From assembly GCA_038002745.1 (NCBI GenBank), contig JBBODD010000001.1, positions 1,798,001 to 1,862,000 on the forward strand: 64,000 nt of DNA, given 5' to 3'. This DNA comes from Bacillus sp. FSL H8-0547 (lineage in GTDB: Bacteria > Bacillota > Bacilli > Bacillales > Bacillaceae). How positions within the stretch are numbered: position 1 is the stretch's first letter; the number at the start of each line of letters is the position of its first letter. The position numbers and the translations under genes were made by a program. A model generated the notes under the pieces. It saw nothing but the letters and a program-made list of their open reading frames with translations, was not told the DNA's origin and did no database searches. Positions 9,221-19,998 of this stretch are shown here, piece by piece.

Positions 9221-11110
9221 GTGGGATATCACGCAGGTGATTATGATGTTGTTGTCGTAGGCGCCGGCCATGCGGGAGTTGAGGCTGCTCTCGCTTCTGC
9301 AAGAATGGGCGCCAAAACGCTGTGTTTGACGATTAATCTCGATATGGTCGCGTTTATGCCGTGCAATCCGTCTGTTGGCGGGCCGGCTAAAGGAATTGTT
9401 GTCCGCGAGATCGATGCTTTGGGCGGAGAAATGGCAAAAAATATCGATAAAACACATATTCAAATGAGAATGCTGAATACAGGAAAAGGACCGGCTGTCA
9501 GAGCGCTTCGTGCTCAGGCAGACAAGTTTACGTATCAGCATGAAATGAAAAAAACAATGGAAAATGAACGGAATTTGACGATGCTTCAGGGAATGGTCGA
9601 GCGACTGATCATGGAAGACGGCGAATGCCGCGGGGTCATCACGCAGACAGGTGCAGAATACCGCGCCAAAACGGTTGTGCTGACAACAGGCACATTCCTT
9701 AGAGGGGAAATCATTCTCGGGGAGCTTAAATACTCAAGCGGCCCGAACAATCAGCAGCCTTCTATTCAGCTGTCTGAGCACCTTCAGGAAATTGGCCTTG
9801 ATATGGTCCGTTTTAAAACAGGCACGCCTCCGCGGGTCAACAGCCACTCCATCGACTACAGCAAAACAGAGATTCAGCCGGGAGACGACGTACCCCGAGC
9901 TTTTTCCTATGAAACGACAAAATACATCACAGACCAGCTTCCTTGCTGGCTTACTTATACAAGTGAAGAAACGCACCGGATCATCGACGACAATCTGCAC
10001 CGTTCGCCGATGTACTCAGGCATGATCAAAGGAACGGGTCCGCGCTATTGCCCGTCCATTGAGGATAAAGTGGTGCGCTTCAACGATAAGCCGCGCCATC
10101 AGATTTTCCTTGAGCCTGAAGGCAGAAACACTCAGGAAGTGTACGTGCAGGGACTTTCAACAAGTCTTCCTGAAGATGTGCAAAGACGCATTCTTTCATC
10201 AATCCCTGGTCTTGAAAAGGTAGAAATGATGCGCGCAGGCTACGCAATCGAATACGATTCGATCGTTCCGACGCAGCTGTGGCCGACCCTTGAAACGAAA
10301 AAGGTGCCGGGACTTTTCACTGCCGGACAGATCAACGGCACATCCGGCTATGAAGAAGCCGCCGGACAGGGACTGATGGCCGGAATTAACGCCGCCAGCA
10401 AAGCCCTTGGCAAAGAAGAGGTCATTCTGAGCCGTTCGGACGCTTATATCGGAGTTCTGATTGATGACCTTGTCACAAAAGGCACGAATGAGCCGTATCG
10501 TTTATTGACCTCAAGAGCAGAGTACCGTCTCTTGTTAAGACATGATAATGCGGATCTGCGTCTTACAGAAACCGGCCATAAAATCGGTTTGATTAAAGAA
10601 GAGCGCTATCAGTCGTTCCTTCTGAAAAAAGACGAGATTGAAAAAGAGAAGAAACGCTTAAGCACCGTGATCATCAAGCCGAATCAGCAAACTCAAGACG
10701 TCATCAGACAGGCTGGCGGAAGCGAGCTGAAAGACGGAATCCGTGCAGCCGATCTCCTCAAAAGACCGGAAATGAACTACAATCATATTCAGGCGCTTGT
10801 TCCGGCAGATGAAATTATTTCCGGAGAAATAGCTGAACAGGTTGAAATTCAAATCAAGTATGAAGGCTATATTGAGAAATCTCTTCAGCAGGTGGAAAAG
10901 CTCAAGAAAATGGAAAACAAAAAAATTCCTGAAAACATCGATTATGACGCAATTTCAGGGATTGCATCAGAAGCGCGCCAGAAGCTGAAAGAGGTCAGAC
11001 CGCTTTCAATGGCACAGGCTTCGCGGATCTCAGGGGTTAATCCTGCTGATATCTCCATTCTTCTTGTTTATCTAGAACAGGGCAAGATCGCCAGAGTGGC
11101 GAACGAATAG
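9221..11110 (+). CDS. mnmG: tRNA uridine-34 carboxymethylaminomethylation enzyme MnmG (GidA)
   Basis: FAD-dependent partner of MnmE. The 629-aa protein opens with the dinucleotide-binding motif [13 protein letters not shown] and carries the signatures [11 protein letters not shown]-type (here [15 protein letters not shown]) and [24 protein letters not shown] start at 9221 follows AAGGAGGA. It is followed by rsmG 19 bp downstream. Confidence 0.98.
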   Translation: MGYHAGDYDVVVVGAGHAGVEAALASARMGAKTLCLTINLDMVAFMPCNPSVGGPAKGIVVREIDALGGEMAKNIDKTHIQMRMLNTGKGPAVRALRAQADKFTYQHEMKKTMENERNLTMLQGMVERLIMEDGECRGVITQTGAEYRAKTVVLTTGTFLRGEIILGELKYSSGPNNQQPSIQLSEHLQEIGLDMVRFKTGTPPRVNSHSIDYSKTEIQPGDDVPRAFSYETTKYITDQLPCWLTYTSEETHRIIDDNLHRSPMYSGMIKGTGPRYCPSIEDKVVRFNDKPRHQIFLEPEGRNTQEVYVQGLSTSLPEDVQRRILSSIPGLEKVEMMRAGYAIEYDSIVPTQLWPTLETKKVPGLFTAGQINGTSGYEEAAGQGLMAGINAASKALGKEEVILSRSDAYIGVLIDDLVTKGTNEPYRLLTSRAEYRLLLRHDNADLRLTETGHKIGLIKEERYQSFLLKKDEIEKEKKRLSTVIIKPNQQTQDVIRQAGGSELKDGIRAADLLKRPEMNYNHIQALVPADEIISGEIAEQVEIQIKYEGYIEKSLQQVEKLKKMENKKIPENIDYDAISGIASEARQKLKEVRPLSMAQASRISGVNPADISILLVYLEQGKIARVANE

Positions 11111-11129
11111 CATCAGAAAGGTTTTGACT

Positions 11130-11846
11130 ATGGACATTTCGTTATTTAAGGCAAGTCTCGAAGAAAAAGGAATCACCCTGACAGATACGCAGCTTCAGCA
11201 GTTTGAGACATACTATGATCTGCTTGTAGAGTGGAATGAAAAAATGAACCTGACTTCGATTACGGAAAAAAAGGAAGTCTATTTAAAGCATTTTTACGAC
11301 TCCATTTCCGCTGCTTTTTATTTTGACTTTACAAAGCCGCTTTCCATATGTGATGTAGGGGCAGGCGCCGGTTTTCCGAGTCTGCCGATCAAAATATGCT
11401 TTCCGCATCTGAACGTGTCGATTGTGGACAGCCTGAATAAACGCATCACGTTTCTCGACCACCTCTCAAAATCTCTGAATCTGTCCGGGGTTTCCCTTTA
11501 TCACGACAGAGCCGAAACGTTCGGCAAAAAGAAAGAACACAGAGAGTCGTATGACGTTGTGACAGCGAGAGCGGTAGCGCGCCTTTCCGTATTAAGCGAG
11601 CTTTGCCTCCCGCTTGTCAAGCCGGGCGGACATTTTGTGGCCATGAAGGCTGCAAGTGCGGAAGATGAACTTTTAACAGCGAGAAAAGCCATCAGCACTC
11701 TCGGCGGAAAAACAGAAAATAAATATGCTTTTGAGCTGCCTCTTGAAGAAAGTGAGCGCTCAATCATCGTCATCCATAAGCAAAAACCAACACCTGCAAA
11801 ATATCCGCGAAAACCGGGTACGCCGAATAAACTTCCTCTTGAGTAG
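11130..11846 (+). CDS. rsmG: 16S rRNA G527 N7-methyltransferase RsmG (GidB)
   Basis: RsmG methylates G527 of 16S rRNA (E. coli numbering). Its loss gives low-level streptomycin resistance in several species. The 238-aa protein has the SAM-binding loop [12 protein letters not shown] near 75-86 and the family start region [20 protein letters not shown] 11130 follows AGAAAGG; the frame is open two codons upstream (TTG). It ends the mnmE-mnmG-rsmG group. Confidence 0.96.
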   Translation: MDISLFKASLEEKGITLTDTQLQQFETYYDLLVEWNEKMNLTSITEKKEVYLKHFYDSISAAFYFDFTKPLSICDVGAGAGFPSLPIKICFPHLNVSIVDSLNKRITFLDHLSKSLNLSGVSLYHDRAETFGKKKEHRESYDVVTARAVARLSVLSELCLPLVKPGGHFVAMKAASAEDELLTARKAISTLGGKTENKYAFELPLEESERSIIVIHKQKPTPAKYPRKPGTPNKLPLE

Positions 11847-11973
11847 AGGCTCGCCTGAAGACAGCGGGTTCTTCAGTGAAGCGAATCAGGTGGAAAGTTT
11901 GATTTGCATGCAGGAAAAAAGAGACTTGAAAGAGAAATAATATGATGGCAGTTTCTAAAGGTGGTGTAGGCTC

Positions 11974-12840
11974 ATGAAGCATCCATTCTCTCGTTTTTTC
12001 GGCTTGGGAGAAAAAGAAGATACAGCAGAAAAAACAGCAGGAATAGATACAGAAGAAATTGATGATTCAGTATATGATGAGGTAAAGAAGATTCCGGTTG
12101 CGGACATCGTCCCGAACCGTTTTCAGCCGCGTACTGTATTTGCTGATGAAAAAATTGAGGAACTCTCTCTTACAATACACACACATGGCATCATTCAGCC
12201 GATTGTTGTGCGCCAGGCAGACGGCAACTATGAAATTATTGCCGGGGAAAGAAGATTCAGAGCTGTTCAAAAACTTGGCTGGGAAACGATTCCTGCCATC
12301 ATCAAGGATTTCAACGATACGGAAACGGCATCTGTTGCGCTGATCGAAAATCTTCAGCGGGAAGAACTTTCTGCCATTGAAGAGGCTGTTGCCTATGCAA
12401 AGCTGCTCGAGCTTCATAACCTGACGCAGGAAGCCCTTGCACAGAGACTTGGAAAAGGACAGTCTACAGTAGCGAATAAGCTCAGGCTGCTGAAACTTCC
12501 GGATGAAGTGCAGCAGGCGCTGCTTCAGAAGAAGATCACAGAAAGGCATGCGAGAGCGCTCATTCCTCTTAAGAAACCTGAACCTCAAATCCTTTTGCTT
12601 GCAGAAATTATGGAAAAGCAGCTCAATGTGAAGCAGACAGAAGACCGTGTTGTGAAAATGCTCGAAAAAACGGCGCCAAAAGCAAAAGCGAAACGAAAAG
12701 CGTTCAGCCGTGATACGCGCATCGCCATGAACACAATCCGCCAGTCGCTCTCAATGGTTGCAGACACAGGCGTCAAAATTAATGCCGAAGAAGAAGAGTT
12801 TGAAGAATACATTCAATTCACGATAAAAATCCCGAAATAA
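11974..12840 (+). CDS. noc: Nucleoid occlusion protein Noc
   Basis: Noc is a ParB-family CTPase that binds its own DNA sites and blocks division-ring assembly over the nucleoid. The 288-aa protein has the membrane-targeting amphipathic start ([12 protein letters not shown]), the ParB box ([10 protein letters not shown] ... [13 protein letters not shown]), the [14 protein letters not shown] motif and an HTH ([20 protein letters not shown]). The position next to soj-spo0J and the F-F-type N-terminus separate it from Spo0J. No Noc-binding palindrome was found in the window by eye. Confidence 0.95.
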   Translation: MKHPFSRFFGLGEKEDTAEKTAGIDTEEIDDSVYDEVKKIPVADIVPNRFQPRTVFADEKIEELSLTIHTHGIIQPIVVRQADGNYEIIAGERRFRAVQKLGWETIPAIIKDFNDTETASVALIENLQREELSAIEEAVAYAKLLELHNLTQEALAQRLGKGQSTVANKLRLLKLPDEVQQALLQKKITERHARALIPLKKPEPQILLLAEIMEKQLNVKQTEDRVVKMLEKTAPKAKAKRKAFSRDTRIAMNTIRQSLSMVADTGVKINAEEEEFEEYIQFTIKIPK

Positions 12841-13015
12841 GCTCTCCTGCGTCCGTTGCAGGCGGGCTTTTCTTTTGCGGACAGAACCTGATAAAACAGG
12901 GTTTACGGCCTATCGGCGCATTTTTTTAAATTCCTAAAAAGTTCAAACTATTGTCCATATTTCATGATAGAATAAAGAGATGATAGAGTTCATGTCTAGT
13001 GAATGAGGTGACACT

Positions 13016-13777
13016 GTGGGGAAAATTCTTGCCATTGCGAACCAGAAAGGCGGAGTCGGCAAAACAACAACTTCCGTAAATCTTGGCGCTTGCCTGGCTT
13101 ATATTGGAAAACGGGTTTTGCTCGTTGATGTTGACCCACAAGGAAATGCGACAAGCGGTATTGGAATTGAAAAAGCAGATGTTGAACTATGTGTTTATGA
13201 TATTTTAGTAGATGATGCAGATGTAGTAGATGTCATAAAGCCGACTGCTGTCGAAAATCTGGATGTTATTCCGGCCACGATCCAATTAGCGGGTGCCGAA
13301 ATTGAACTTGTCCCGACCATTTCCAGGGAAGTCCGTCTGAAACGTGCGCTTGAAAAAGTAAAACATAACTATGATTATATGATTATCGATTGTCCGCCTT
13401 CTCTCGGGCTTCTGACAATCAACGCTCTGACGGCCTCTGATGCCGTCCTCATCCCTGTGCAATGCGAATATTATGCTCTTGAAGGGCTGAGCCAGCTTTT
13501 GAACACAGTAAGGCTTGTCCAAAAACATTTGAATACCGATTTAATGATTGAAGGCGTTCTCCTGACAATGCTTGATGCCAGGACCAACCTGGGCATACAG
13601 GTCATTGAAGAAGTGAAAAAGTATTTCCGCGATAAAGTTTACAGAACGATTATTCCCCGTAATGTGCGTTTAAGTGAAGCACCAAGTCATGGAAAGCCGA
13701 TTATCATTTACGACCCGCGATCAAGAGGCGCAGATGTATATTTAGAATTGGCAAAGGAAGTGGTAGTGAATGGCTAA
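13016..13777 (+). CDS. soj: Chromosome partitioning ATPase Soj (ParA)
   Basis: ParA-type Walker ATPase that works with Spo0J in origin segregation and modulates DnaA activity. The 253-aa protein begins G-K-I-L-A-I-A-N-Q-K-G-G-V-G-K-T-T-T, the deviant Walker A of this family, followed by V-D-V-D-P-Q-G-N-A. A GTG start at 13016 follows GAGGTGA. The end overlaps spo0J by eight bases. Confidence 0.97.
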   Translation: MGKILAIANQKGGVGKTTTSVNLGACLAYIGKRVLLVDVDPQGNATSGIGIEKADVELCVYDILVDDADVVDVIKPTAVENLDVIPATIQLAGAEIELVPTISREVRLKRALEKVKHNYDYMIIDCPPSLGLLTINALTASDAVLIPVQCEYYALEGLSQLLNTVRLVQKHLNTDLMIEGVLLTMLDARTNLGIQVIEEVKKYFRDKVYRTIIPRNVRLSEAPSHGKPIIIYDPRSRGADVYLELAKEVVVNG

Positions 13778-14624
13778 AGGGTTAGGAAAAGGACTTAACG
13801 CTTTTTTTACGAATATAGAAGCCGGCAAAGATGAATCTTATCAGGAAATCAAACTGAAGGATTTGCGTCCCAATCCCTATCAGCCCCGAAAAACATTTGC
13901 ACCCGGTGCGATTGAAGAACTGAAGGAATCCATTCTTCAGCATGGCATTCTCCAGCCGATCGTTGTGAGAAAAAGCATAAAGGGCTATGAAATTGTTGTC
14001 GGTGAAAGACGGTACCGCGCGGCGAAAGAAGCAGAACTTGAGGTTGTGCCTGCCGTTGTTAGGGAGCTGACCGAGCAGCAGATGATGGAGCTTGCTCTCC
14101 TTGAAAACCTTCAGCGAGAAGACCTCTCTCCGATTGAAGAGGCTGCTGCATATCAGTCCCTGCTTGACCACATGCACATTACGCAGGAGGAACTCGCCAG
14201 GCGGCTCGGCAAAAGCAGACCTCACATTGCCAATCATTTGAGGCTTCTTTCCCTTCCGTCAGCCATTCAGCAGCATATATCCGATGGCAAGCTCTCAATG
14301 GGCCACGGAAGAACGCTGCTTGGACTGAAAAACAAAGAGAAAGTGAAGCCGCTCGCTGAAAAAATCATGAAGGAACAGCTGAATGTCCGCCAGGTGGAAC
14401 TTCTGGTGCAGCAGCTGAACGAAAACGTTCCACGTGAAACGAAAAAGAAGGCTGTCAGCAAAGATGTGTTTATTAAAGAGAGAGAATCCTACTTGCGGGA
14501 GTATTTCGGTACATCTGTCACCATCAGGCAGCAAAAGAAAAAAGGTAAAATTGAAATTGAATTTTTCTCAAAGGAAGATCTCGAGAGAATTCTGGAATTG
14601 CTTGAAGCGGAGCAATCATCTTAG
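13770..14624 (+). CDS. spo0J: Chromosome partitioning protein Spo0J (ParB)
   Basis: ParB CTPase that loads at parS sites, slides along DNA and recruits SMC. The 284-aa protein shows G-L-G-K-G-L-N-A-F-F at its start, the ParB domain (GILQPIVVRK, VVGERRYRAAKEA, ALLENLQREDLSPIEEA), an HTH (ELARRLGKSRPHIANHLRLL) and a C-terminal dimerisation region. A parS site lies inside the gene. ATG 13770 overlaps the end of soj. Confidence 0.97.
   Translation: MAKGLGKGLNAFFTNIEAGKDESYQEIKLKDLRPNPYQPRKTFAPGAIEELKESILQHGILQPIVVRKSIKGYEIVVGERRYRAAKEAELEVVPAVVRELTEQQMMELALLENLQREDLSPIEEAAAYQSLLDHMHITQEELARRLGKSRPHIANHLRLLSLPSAIQQHISDGKLSMGHGRTLLGLKNKEKVKPLAEKIMKEQLNVRQVELLVQQLNENVPRETKKKAVSKDVFIKERESYLREYFGTSVTIRQQKKKGKIEIEFFSKEDLERILELLEAEQSS
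14426..14441. other. parS site inside spo0J
   Basis: CGTTCCACGTGAAACG matches the 16-bp parS consensus (TGTTTCACGTGAAACA) at 13 of 16 positions, with the whole CACGTGAAAC core. B. subtilis has a parS in the same gene. Confidence 0.88.
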
Positions 14625-14698
14625 GAAGCCATCTTGCCCATAAGGCGGCTTCTTTTGCTTTGGCTGACAGTACATACAGCTAAACGGAGTGATATAAA

Positions 14699-15400
14699 TT
14701 GGTTTTAACAGGAAGTTTGGTTAACGCAGCGGGTATCATTGCAGGGGCCCTGTTAGGCCTTCTGCTGAGGAAAATACCTGAGACGATGAAACAGACCGTC
14801 ATGGCTGGAATCGGTCTGTTTGTGATGGTTTTAGGGCTTGATATGGCGCTTGAGAGCAAGCAGCTTTTCATCGTGATCATCAGCCTAGTGCTTGGAGCCG
14901 TCATTGGGGAAGCGATTGATATTGAACAAATGCTTCACCGGGTCGGACGCCTGCTTGAACGGAAATTCAGCAGGGATCAGACCGGAAACTTTGCGCAGGG
15001 CTTTGTGTCGGCCACACTTATTTTTGTTATCGGGGCTATGGCGATTGTCGGATCGCTTGACAGCGGTCTTAGACAGGACCATGACATTCTGTATACGAAG
15101 TCCATGATAGACGGCTTTACGAGCATGGTTCTTTCGAGCACGCTTGGCATAGGCGTACTGTTTTCAGCCGTGCCGGTCTTTTTGTATGAAGGCGGCATCG
15201 CCGTGTTTGCCAATGTGATTCATCAATATATCCCTGAGAGTTTGCTTGATGATCTTATTTCAGAAATTACAGCAGTCGGCGGAATTCTGATTTTTGCAAT
15301 CGGCTTGAACATGCTCTCGATTAAAGCCATCCGCGTGGCAAATCTGCTTCCGAGTCTGGCTGTCGTTGCTGTGATCATCACTGTGATGAAACTTGTATAA
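14699..15400 (+). CDS. DUF554 family membrane protein
   Basis: This 233-aa protein has about six to seven hydrophobic segments and starts V-L-T-G-S-L-V-N-A-A-G-I-I-A-G-A-L-L-G, typical of the DUF554 family (YdfK/YqgA type). The family function is not established; a transport role is only inferred. The TTG start at 14699 has GGAGTGAT before it. It stands between spo0J and the convergent yyaC, and the two stop codons are two bases apart. Confidence 0.85.
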   Translation: MVLTGSLVNAAGIIAGALLGLLLRKIPETMKQTVMAGIGLFVMVLGLDMALESKQLFIVIISLVLGAVIGEAIDIEQMLHRVGRLLERKFSRDQTGNFAQGFVSATLIFVIGAMAIVGSLDSGLRQDHDILYTKSMIDGFTSMVLSSTLGIGVLFSAVPVFLYEGGIAVFANVIHQYIPESLLDDLISEITAVGGILIFAIGLNMLSIKAIRVANLLPSLAVVAVIITVMKLV

Positions 15401-15402
15401 TC

Positions 15403-16026
15403 TTACTGTATAGACCTGCTGGCATCCTTTACCTGGTTCAGCCAGGAGGTTTTTTTCTTTGTCGGCGCTGCGTTCATTTCGCGGTCAATGGATGCAATGC
15501 TGTCCGCAATAATCGAGGCCATCGACATCACAAGATGCAGCCTTGTGTTCTGAAGGACAAAAAACTCCATAAATCCGCTCACATTGACAATGCCATTAAT
15601 GTGGATGTCTCCGACTTCAGGAAGAACCTTGTTGACACCTGCGCCAGGCTTGATCGGGCCAGCCCCAACCTGAAACGTCCCGACGCTTTTTAACCTGCCG
15701 AGGCATGCATCTACAGCTAAGATAAACGGCTTATGGAAGACGCGTTCAATCGCCTCTATGGTTTCTTCTAAATTAACTGCATGGACAGGGTTTGCAAGTG
15801 TTCCGTATATATGAAAATGGCGCAGGCCTGCTTCCTTCAGCTTTGTTCCGACTAAAGGCCCCAGGGAATCGCCTGTTGAACGGTCTGTTCCAATGCAGAG
15901 CACAACAACCGGTTTCCGTACAGAATGAAGGAGTTTCAGTTCAGCTGACAGCTGCTCGGCCGCATGTTCATCTTCATAATGGATACGGTCACGCGACGGT
16001 TTTAAAAAGCCAGGTTTAAAATTCAT
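15403..16026 (-). CDS. yyaC: Spore protease YyaC (DUF1256)
   Basis: This 207-aa protein matches the YyaC family of Bacillus spore formers (VVVLCIGTDRSTGDSLGPLVGTKL, then LAVDACLGRL and GIVNVSGFMEFFVLQNTRL). The fold is related to the germination protease Gpr, and the gene is expected to be forespore-expressed. The ATG follows AGGGAGTGAAAGG. It is the only minus-strand gene in the 5.3-36.7 kb arm, as it opposes its neighbours. Confidence 0.92.
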   Translation of the reverse strand: MNFKPGFLKPSRDRIHYEDEHAAEQLSAELKLLHSVRKPVVVLCIGTDRSTGDSLGPLVGTKLKEAGLRHFHIYGTLANPVHAVNLEETIEAIERVFHKPFILAVDACLGRLKSVGTFQVGAGPIKPGAGVNKVLPEVGDIHINGIVNVSGFMEFFVLQNTRLHLVMSMASIIADSIASIDREMNAAPTKKKTSWLNQVKDASRSIQ

Positions 16027-16198
16027 CCTTTCACTCCCTCATTTTAGTAGTATCAGTATACGGAAGAATTCAGAATTCTATACATGATTACGTGATTGCG
16101 GGAGTTTTAGGTCAGGACTGTCATTTCCTATGAAAAGTTGCTAAAATAAATTTTATCTTTAGGAATGTTTTATCTTTCATTAGAAAGGTTGATAAATA

Positions 16199-17089
16199 GT
16201 GGACTTTGCCAACAAGCTGATAAATAAAATGACAGATTCTTTTTTTAATGAAGATATGTGGCTCAGTGCAGGACAAGGCCTGCTGAAAATCATCGGGATT
16301 CTGATTCTTGCCTCCATCCTGATCAAGATCGGCAATGTGGTGATCGGAAAGATTTTCATGCTCCGCACCAAATCGCCGCTCAGGATTTCAGAGCGGAGAG
16401 AAAACACCCTTGTTAAATTGCTGGACAATGTTCTGACCTATCTTGTTTACTTCATTGCTCTCCTCATGATTCTTGAGACGCTGAGCTTTGATGTAAAGGC
16501 GCTTCTTGCAGGAGCGGGAATTGTCGGTCTTGCCGTCGGCTTTGGCGCGCAAAACCTTGTACGGGATATTATCACGGGTTTCTTCATTATTTTTGAGGAT
16601 CAGTTTTCTGTAGGGGATATGATCCGTGTAGGGCAGTTTGAAGGAACGGTTGAAGAAATCGGCCTGCGGACGACAAAAATCAAAAGCTGGACCGGTGAAA
16701 TCAATATTCTTCCAAACGGGAACATAACGGAAGTGACAAACTTCTCGATCAACAACAGCGTGGCGTTTGTTGATGTCAGCATTGCCTATGAGGGAGACAT
16801 CCCAAAGGCAGAAAAAGTCATTGAGGACCTTCTGCTTGAGCTTCCTGATAAATATGAAGAAATGGTCGCGCCGCCTGAACTGCTCGGCGTGCAGAATCTC
16901 GGACCGTCTGAAGTTGTACTCCGGGTTGTAAGCGAGGTTCTCCCTATGAAGCATTTCCATATTTCAAGGGTGCTCAGAAAGGAAATTAAAATGAGGCTTG
17001 ATGAGCACGGAATTGAAATTCCATATCCGCGCATGGTGATGTACTCAAGAAACGAGGAATCAAGGACAAAAGAAAGGATGACGGAATAG
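16199..17089 (+). CDS. MscS-family small-conductance mechanosensitive channel
   Basis: This 296-aa protein has three predicted membrane segments (about 25-50, 75-100, 105-130). The pore-lining helix is glycine/alanine rich (LLAGAGIVGLAVGFGAQNLVRD), followed by the MscS beta domain (FSVGDMIRVGQFEGTVEEIGLRTTKI) and a C-terminal alpha/beta region. The family releases osmolytes on hypo-osmotic shock. GTG 16199 follows AAAGG. The next gene (DUF951) begins on the last base of the stop codon. Confidence 0.93.
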   Translation: MDFANKLINKMTDSFFNEDMWLSAGQGLLKIIGILILASILIKIGNVVIGKIFMLRTKSPLRISERRENTLVKLLDNVLTYLVYFIALLMILETLSFDVKALLAGAGIVGLAVGFGAQNLVRDIITGFFIIFEDQFSVGDMIRVGQFEGTVEEIGLRTTKIKSWTGEINILPNGNITEVTNFSINNSVAFVDVSIAYEGDIPKAEKVIEDLLLELPDKYEEMVAPPELLGVQNLGPSEVVLRVVSEVLPMKHFHISRVLRKEIKMRLDEHGIEIPYPRMVMYSRNEESRTKERMTE

Positions 17090-17283
17090 TGGATAAAGAG
17101 TTCGGCTTAAATGACGTTGTCGAAATGAAAAAACCCCATCCGTGCGGAGAGAACCGCTGGAAAATTATCCGAATGGGCATGGACATCCGCATCAAATGCG
17201 AAGGCTGCTCCCACAGTGTCATGATTCCGCGCCGGGAATTTGCCCGGAAGATGAAAAAAAGATTAGTAAAACATGAAGAATAA
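17089..17283 (+). CDS. DUF951 small protein (YyzM-like)
   Basis: This 64-aa protein contains H-P-C-G-E-N-R-W-K-I-I-R-M-G-M-D-I and C-E-G-C, the two conserved blocks of DUF951, with three cysteines that could bind metal. Function is unknown. It is coupled to the upstream mscS gene (GTG overlapping TAG) and lies upstream of ychF, a common arrangement in Bacilli. Confidence 0.9.
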   Translation: MDKEFGLNDVVEMKKPHPCGENRWKIIRMGMDIRIKCEGCSHSVMIPRREFARKMKKRLVKHEE

Positions 17284-17293
17284 GTTTTTATAA

Positions 17294-17333
17294 AGGAAAA
17301 ACACGGATTTACAAGCCGGTTTTCCTTTTTTTA
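17294..17333 (+). terminator. Terminator after DUF951 gene
   Basis: AAGGAAAA ... CCGGTTTTCCTT followed by TTTTT forms a long imperfect stem. Confidence 0.75.
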
Positions 17334-17517
17334 GTGGAGAAAATGCCATTTCAGCATTCCGGGCCTCTCCCTCTTTAGCTTGTCATTTCCTTCTTTACTA
17401 TCTATAATTGTTGAAGATTGGTTTAGAAACGAGGACTTGTCTTTTTTTTGTCCAGAAGATAAAACGCAAAGCCCTTTTTGATAAGGGCCATTTAAATATA
17501 GAGGAGTGGAATTCATT

Positions 17518-18618
17518 ATGGCTTTAACAGCTGGAATCGTCGGTCTTCCGAACGTCGGGAAATCGACTCTTTTTAACGCCATCACACAGGCTGGAGCAGA
17601 ATCAGCCAACTACCCGTTCTGCACAATCGATCCGAACGTAGGGATCGTTGAAGTGCCGGATGAGCGTCTTCAAAAGCTGACAGATCTTGTTCAGCCTAAA
17701 AAGACGGTTCCGACTGCATTTGAATTTACCGATATTGCAGGAATCGTAAAAGGCGCAAGCAAAGGAGAAGGCCTTGGAAACAAGTTCCTTTCCCATATCC
17801 GTCAGGTAGATGCAATCTGCCACGTTGTCCGCTGCTTTGCAGATGACAACATCACTCACGTTGCAGGAAAAGTGGATCCGATTGATGATATCGAAACAAT
17901 CAACCTTGAACTGATCCTTGCAGACCTTGAATCAGTAGACAAACGTGCAGACCGCGTCGGCAAGCTTGCAAAACAAAAAGACAAAGATGCCGTTTATGAG
18001 CATGAGGTTCTGTTAATGCTTAAAGAGGCGCTTGAAAATGACAAACCAGCCCGTTCTGTCGAATTTACAGACGAACAGATGAAGATCGTAAAGCATCTTC
18101 ACCTGCTTACAAGCAAGCCGGTTCTTTATGTAGCAAACGTTTCTGAAGACGAAGTGGCAGATGCGTCAAACAATGAATATGTAAAGGCTGTCCGCGAATT
18201 TGCAGCAGACGAAAAAGCAGAGGTTATTGTTGTCTGCGCCAAGATTGAATCTGAAATTGCAGAGCTTGACGGCGAAGAAAAAGAAATGTTCCTTGAAGAG
18301 CTCGGAATTGAAGAATCAGGCCTTGATCAGCTGATCAAAGCATCATACAACCTGCTTGGCCTTGCTACTTACTTCACGGCAGGCGTTCAGGAAGTGCGCG
18401 CATGGACGTTCAAAAAAGGCATGAAAGCACCTCAGTGTGCCGGTGTCATCCACTCTGACTTTGAACGCGGATTTATCCGCGCAGAAACGGTTTCCTATGA
18501 AGATCTGCTGAATGCAGGAACAATGGGAGCAGCCCGTGAAGCCGGAAAAGTGCGCCTTGAAGGAAAAGAATACATCGTGAAGGACGGGGACGTTATTCAT
18601 TTCCGTTTTAATGTCTAA
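17518..18618 (+). CDS. ychF: Redox-regulated ATPase YchF (Obg family)
   Basis: Universal Obg-like P-loop protein that hydrolyses ATP and associates with ribosomes. The 366 residues start M-A-L-T-A-G-I-V-G-L-P-N-V-G-K-S-T-L-F-N, include F-T-D-I-A-G-I-V-K-G-A-S-K-G-E-G-L-G, a central coiled coil and a C-terminal TGS domain ending V-I-H-F-R-F-N-V. ATG 17518 is used, not the in-frame GTG at 17506: the protein then matches its relatives and AGAGGAGTGG is properly spaced. Confidence 0.97.
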   Translation: MALTAGIVGLPNVGKSTLFNAITQAGAESANYPFCTIDPNVGIVEVPDERLQKLTDLVQPKKTVPTAFEFTDIAGIVKGASKGEGLGNKFLSHIRQVDAICHVVRCFADDNITHVAGKVDPIDDIETINLELILADLESVDKRADRVGKLAKQKDKDAVYEHEVLLMLKEALENDKPARSVEFTDEQMKIVKHLHLLTSKPVLYVANVSEDEVADASNNEYVKAVREFAADEKAEVIVVCAKIESEIAELDGEEKEMFLEELGIEESGLDQLIKASYNLLGLATYFTAGVQEVRAWTFKKGMKAPQCAGVIHSDFERGFIRAETVSYEDLLNAGTMGAAREAGKVRLEGKEYIVKDGDVIHFRFNV

Positions 18619-18639
18619 TCCCGGGTTGCCTAAAGTCCA

Positions 18640-18731
18640 TTTGTTTGCTATAATTTAAACTTGTGAGTAATTGAAATGTTAATTGCTCCTTGCCCGTTTA
18701 GGGCCGTTTAGACCAAAAGGAGGTGTAAGAG
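18640..18731 (+). promoter_or_regulatory. rpsF promoter and leader (candidate S6:S18 control element)
   Basis: TTGCTATAATTT (TATAAT near 18647) is a likely -10 box. The following leader holds GCCCGTTTAGGGCCGTTTAG before the AAGGAGGTG site. In many bacteria the S6:S18 complex represses this operon through a structured rpsF leader; the pairing here was not folded, so that assignment is tentative. Confidence 0.45.
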
Positions 18732-19019
18732 ATGAATAAATACGAAATCATGTATATCATCCGCCCAAACATTGAAGATGAGGCTAAAAAAGCTCTTGTT
18801 GAGCGTTTCAACACAATTTTAGCTGACAATGGTGCGGAAGTTGAAGAAGTGAAAGAGTGGGGCAAGCGCCGTCTTGCTTACGAAATCAACGATCTTCGCG
18901 ATGGCTACTACATGCTTCTTCAAGTTGCATCAAAGCCTGAAGCTGTTCAAGAATTTGACCGCTTAGCTAAAATCAGCGAAGACATCATGCGTCACATGGT
19001 AACTAGAAAAGAAGCGTAA
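18732..19019 (+). CDS. rpsF: 30S ribosomal protein bS6
   Basis: The 95-aa protein starts [13 protein letters not shown] and contains [10 protein letters not shown], the S6 signature. S6 pairs with S18 on the platform of the small subunit, and both genes flank ssb here. A very strong AAAAGGAGGTG site precedes the ATG. Confidence 0.98.
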   Translation: MNKYEIMYIIRPNIEDEAKKALVERFNTILADNGAEVEEVKEWGKRRLAYEINDLRDGYYMLLQVASKPEAVQEFDRLAKISEDIMRHMVTRKEA

Positions 19020-19057
19020 TTCATATAGATTAGATATCTCAGAAAAGGATGATTCTG

Positions 19058-19585
19058 ATGATGAACCGGGTTGTTTTAGTCGGCAGACTAACAAAAGATC
19101 CAGAACTGCGCTACACTCCAGCCGGAGCGGCAGTTGCTACTTTTACATTAGCTGTAAACCGTGCCTTCACAAACCAGCAGGGCGAAAGAGAAGCGGACTT
19201 CATTAACTGTGTTGTATGGCGCCGTCCAGCCGAAAACGTTGCAAACTTCCTTAAAAAAGGCAGTCTTGCGGGCGTTGATGGACGTCTTCAGTCACGCAGC
19301 TATGAAGACCAGACTGGCAAGCGCGTATACGTAACCGAAGTGGTTGCAGAAAGCGTCCAGTTCCTTGAGCCTAAAAGCGGCGGTGGTGGAAACAGCGGCG
19401 GTGGCGGAAACAACAATTATTACGGCGGAGGCCAGGGTGGACAAGGCGGACAGCAAAATCCATTCAGCCAAAACCAAAATCAAAATCAGAATCAGCGTAA
19501 TCAAGGGCGTTCGAACTTTGATGACGATCCATTCGCTAACGATGGAAAGCCGATTGATATCTCTGATGATGACTTACCGTTCTAA
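19058..19585 (+). CDS. ssb: Single-stranded DNA-binding protein SsbA
   Basis: SSB coats single-stranded DNA and recruits replication and repair proteins through its C-terminal tip. The 175-aa protein has the N-terminal OB fold ([37 protein letters not shown]), a Gly/Gln/Asn-rich linker and the acidic tip [11 protein letters not shown]. Of several close ATGs, 19058 has the best spacing from AAAAGGA; 19061 is equally possible. The same tip recurs on the Abi-type protein at 41504. Confidence 0.97.
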   Translation: MMNRVVLVGRLTKDPELRYTPAGAAVATFTLAVNRAFTNQQGEREADFINCVVWRRPAENVANFLKKGSLAGVDGRLQSRSYEDQTGKRVYVTEVVAESVQFLEPKSGGGGNSGGGGNNNYYGGGQGGQGGQQNPFSQNQNQNQNQRNQGRSNFDDDPFANDGKPIDISDDDLPF

Positions 19586-19604
19586 AACATACAGCTCGAA
19601 CTAA

Positions 19605-19871
<267 letters not shown>

Positions 19872-19879
19872 TAAGATGA

Positions 19880-19914
19880 AAAAGGCAGTGAGGATTCCTT
19901 GCTGCTTTTTTTAT
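19880..19914 (+). terminator. Terminator after rpsR
   Basis: GGCAGTGAGG pairs with CCTTGCTGCT (two G-U pairs) and is followed by TTTTTTT. Confidence 0.85.
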
Positions 19915-19998
19915 TATTCAAAGAAACCCTGACATGATTTGATTTGCATGCAGCGCTTCATTTAAAATAAGCTTGGAAGGTAAAAAAGAGGTGAATCT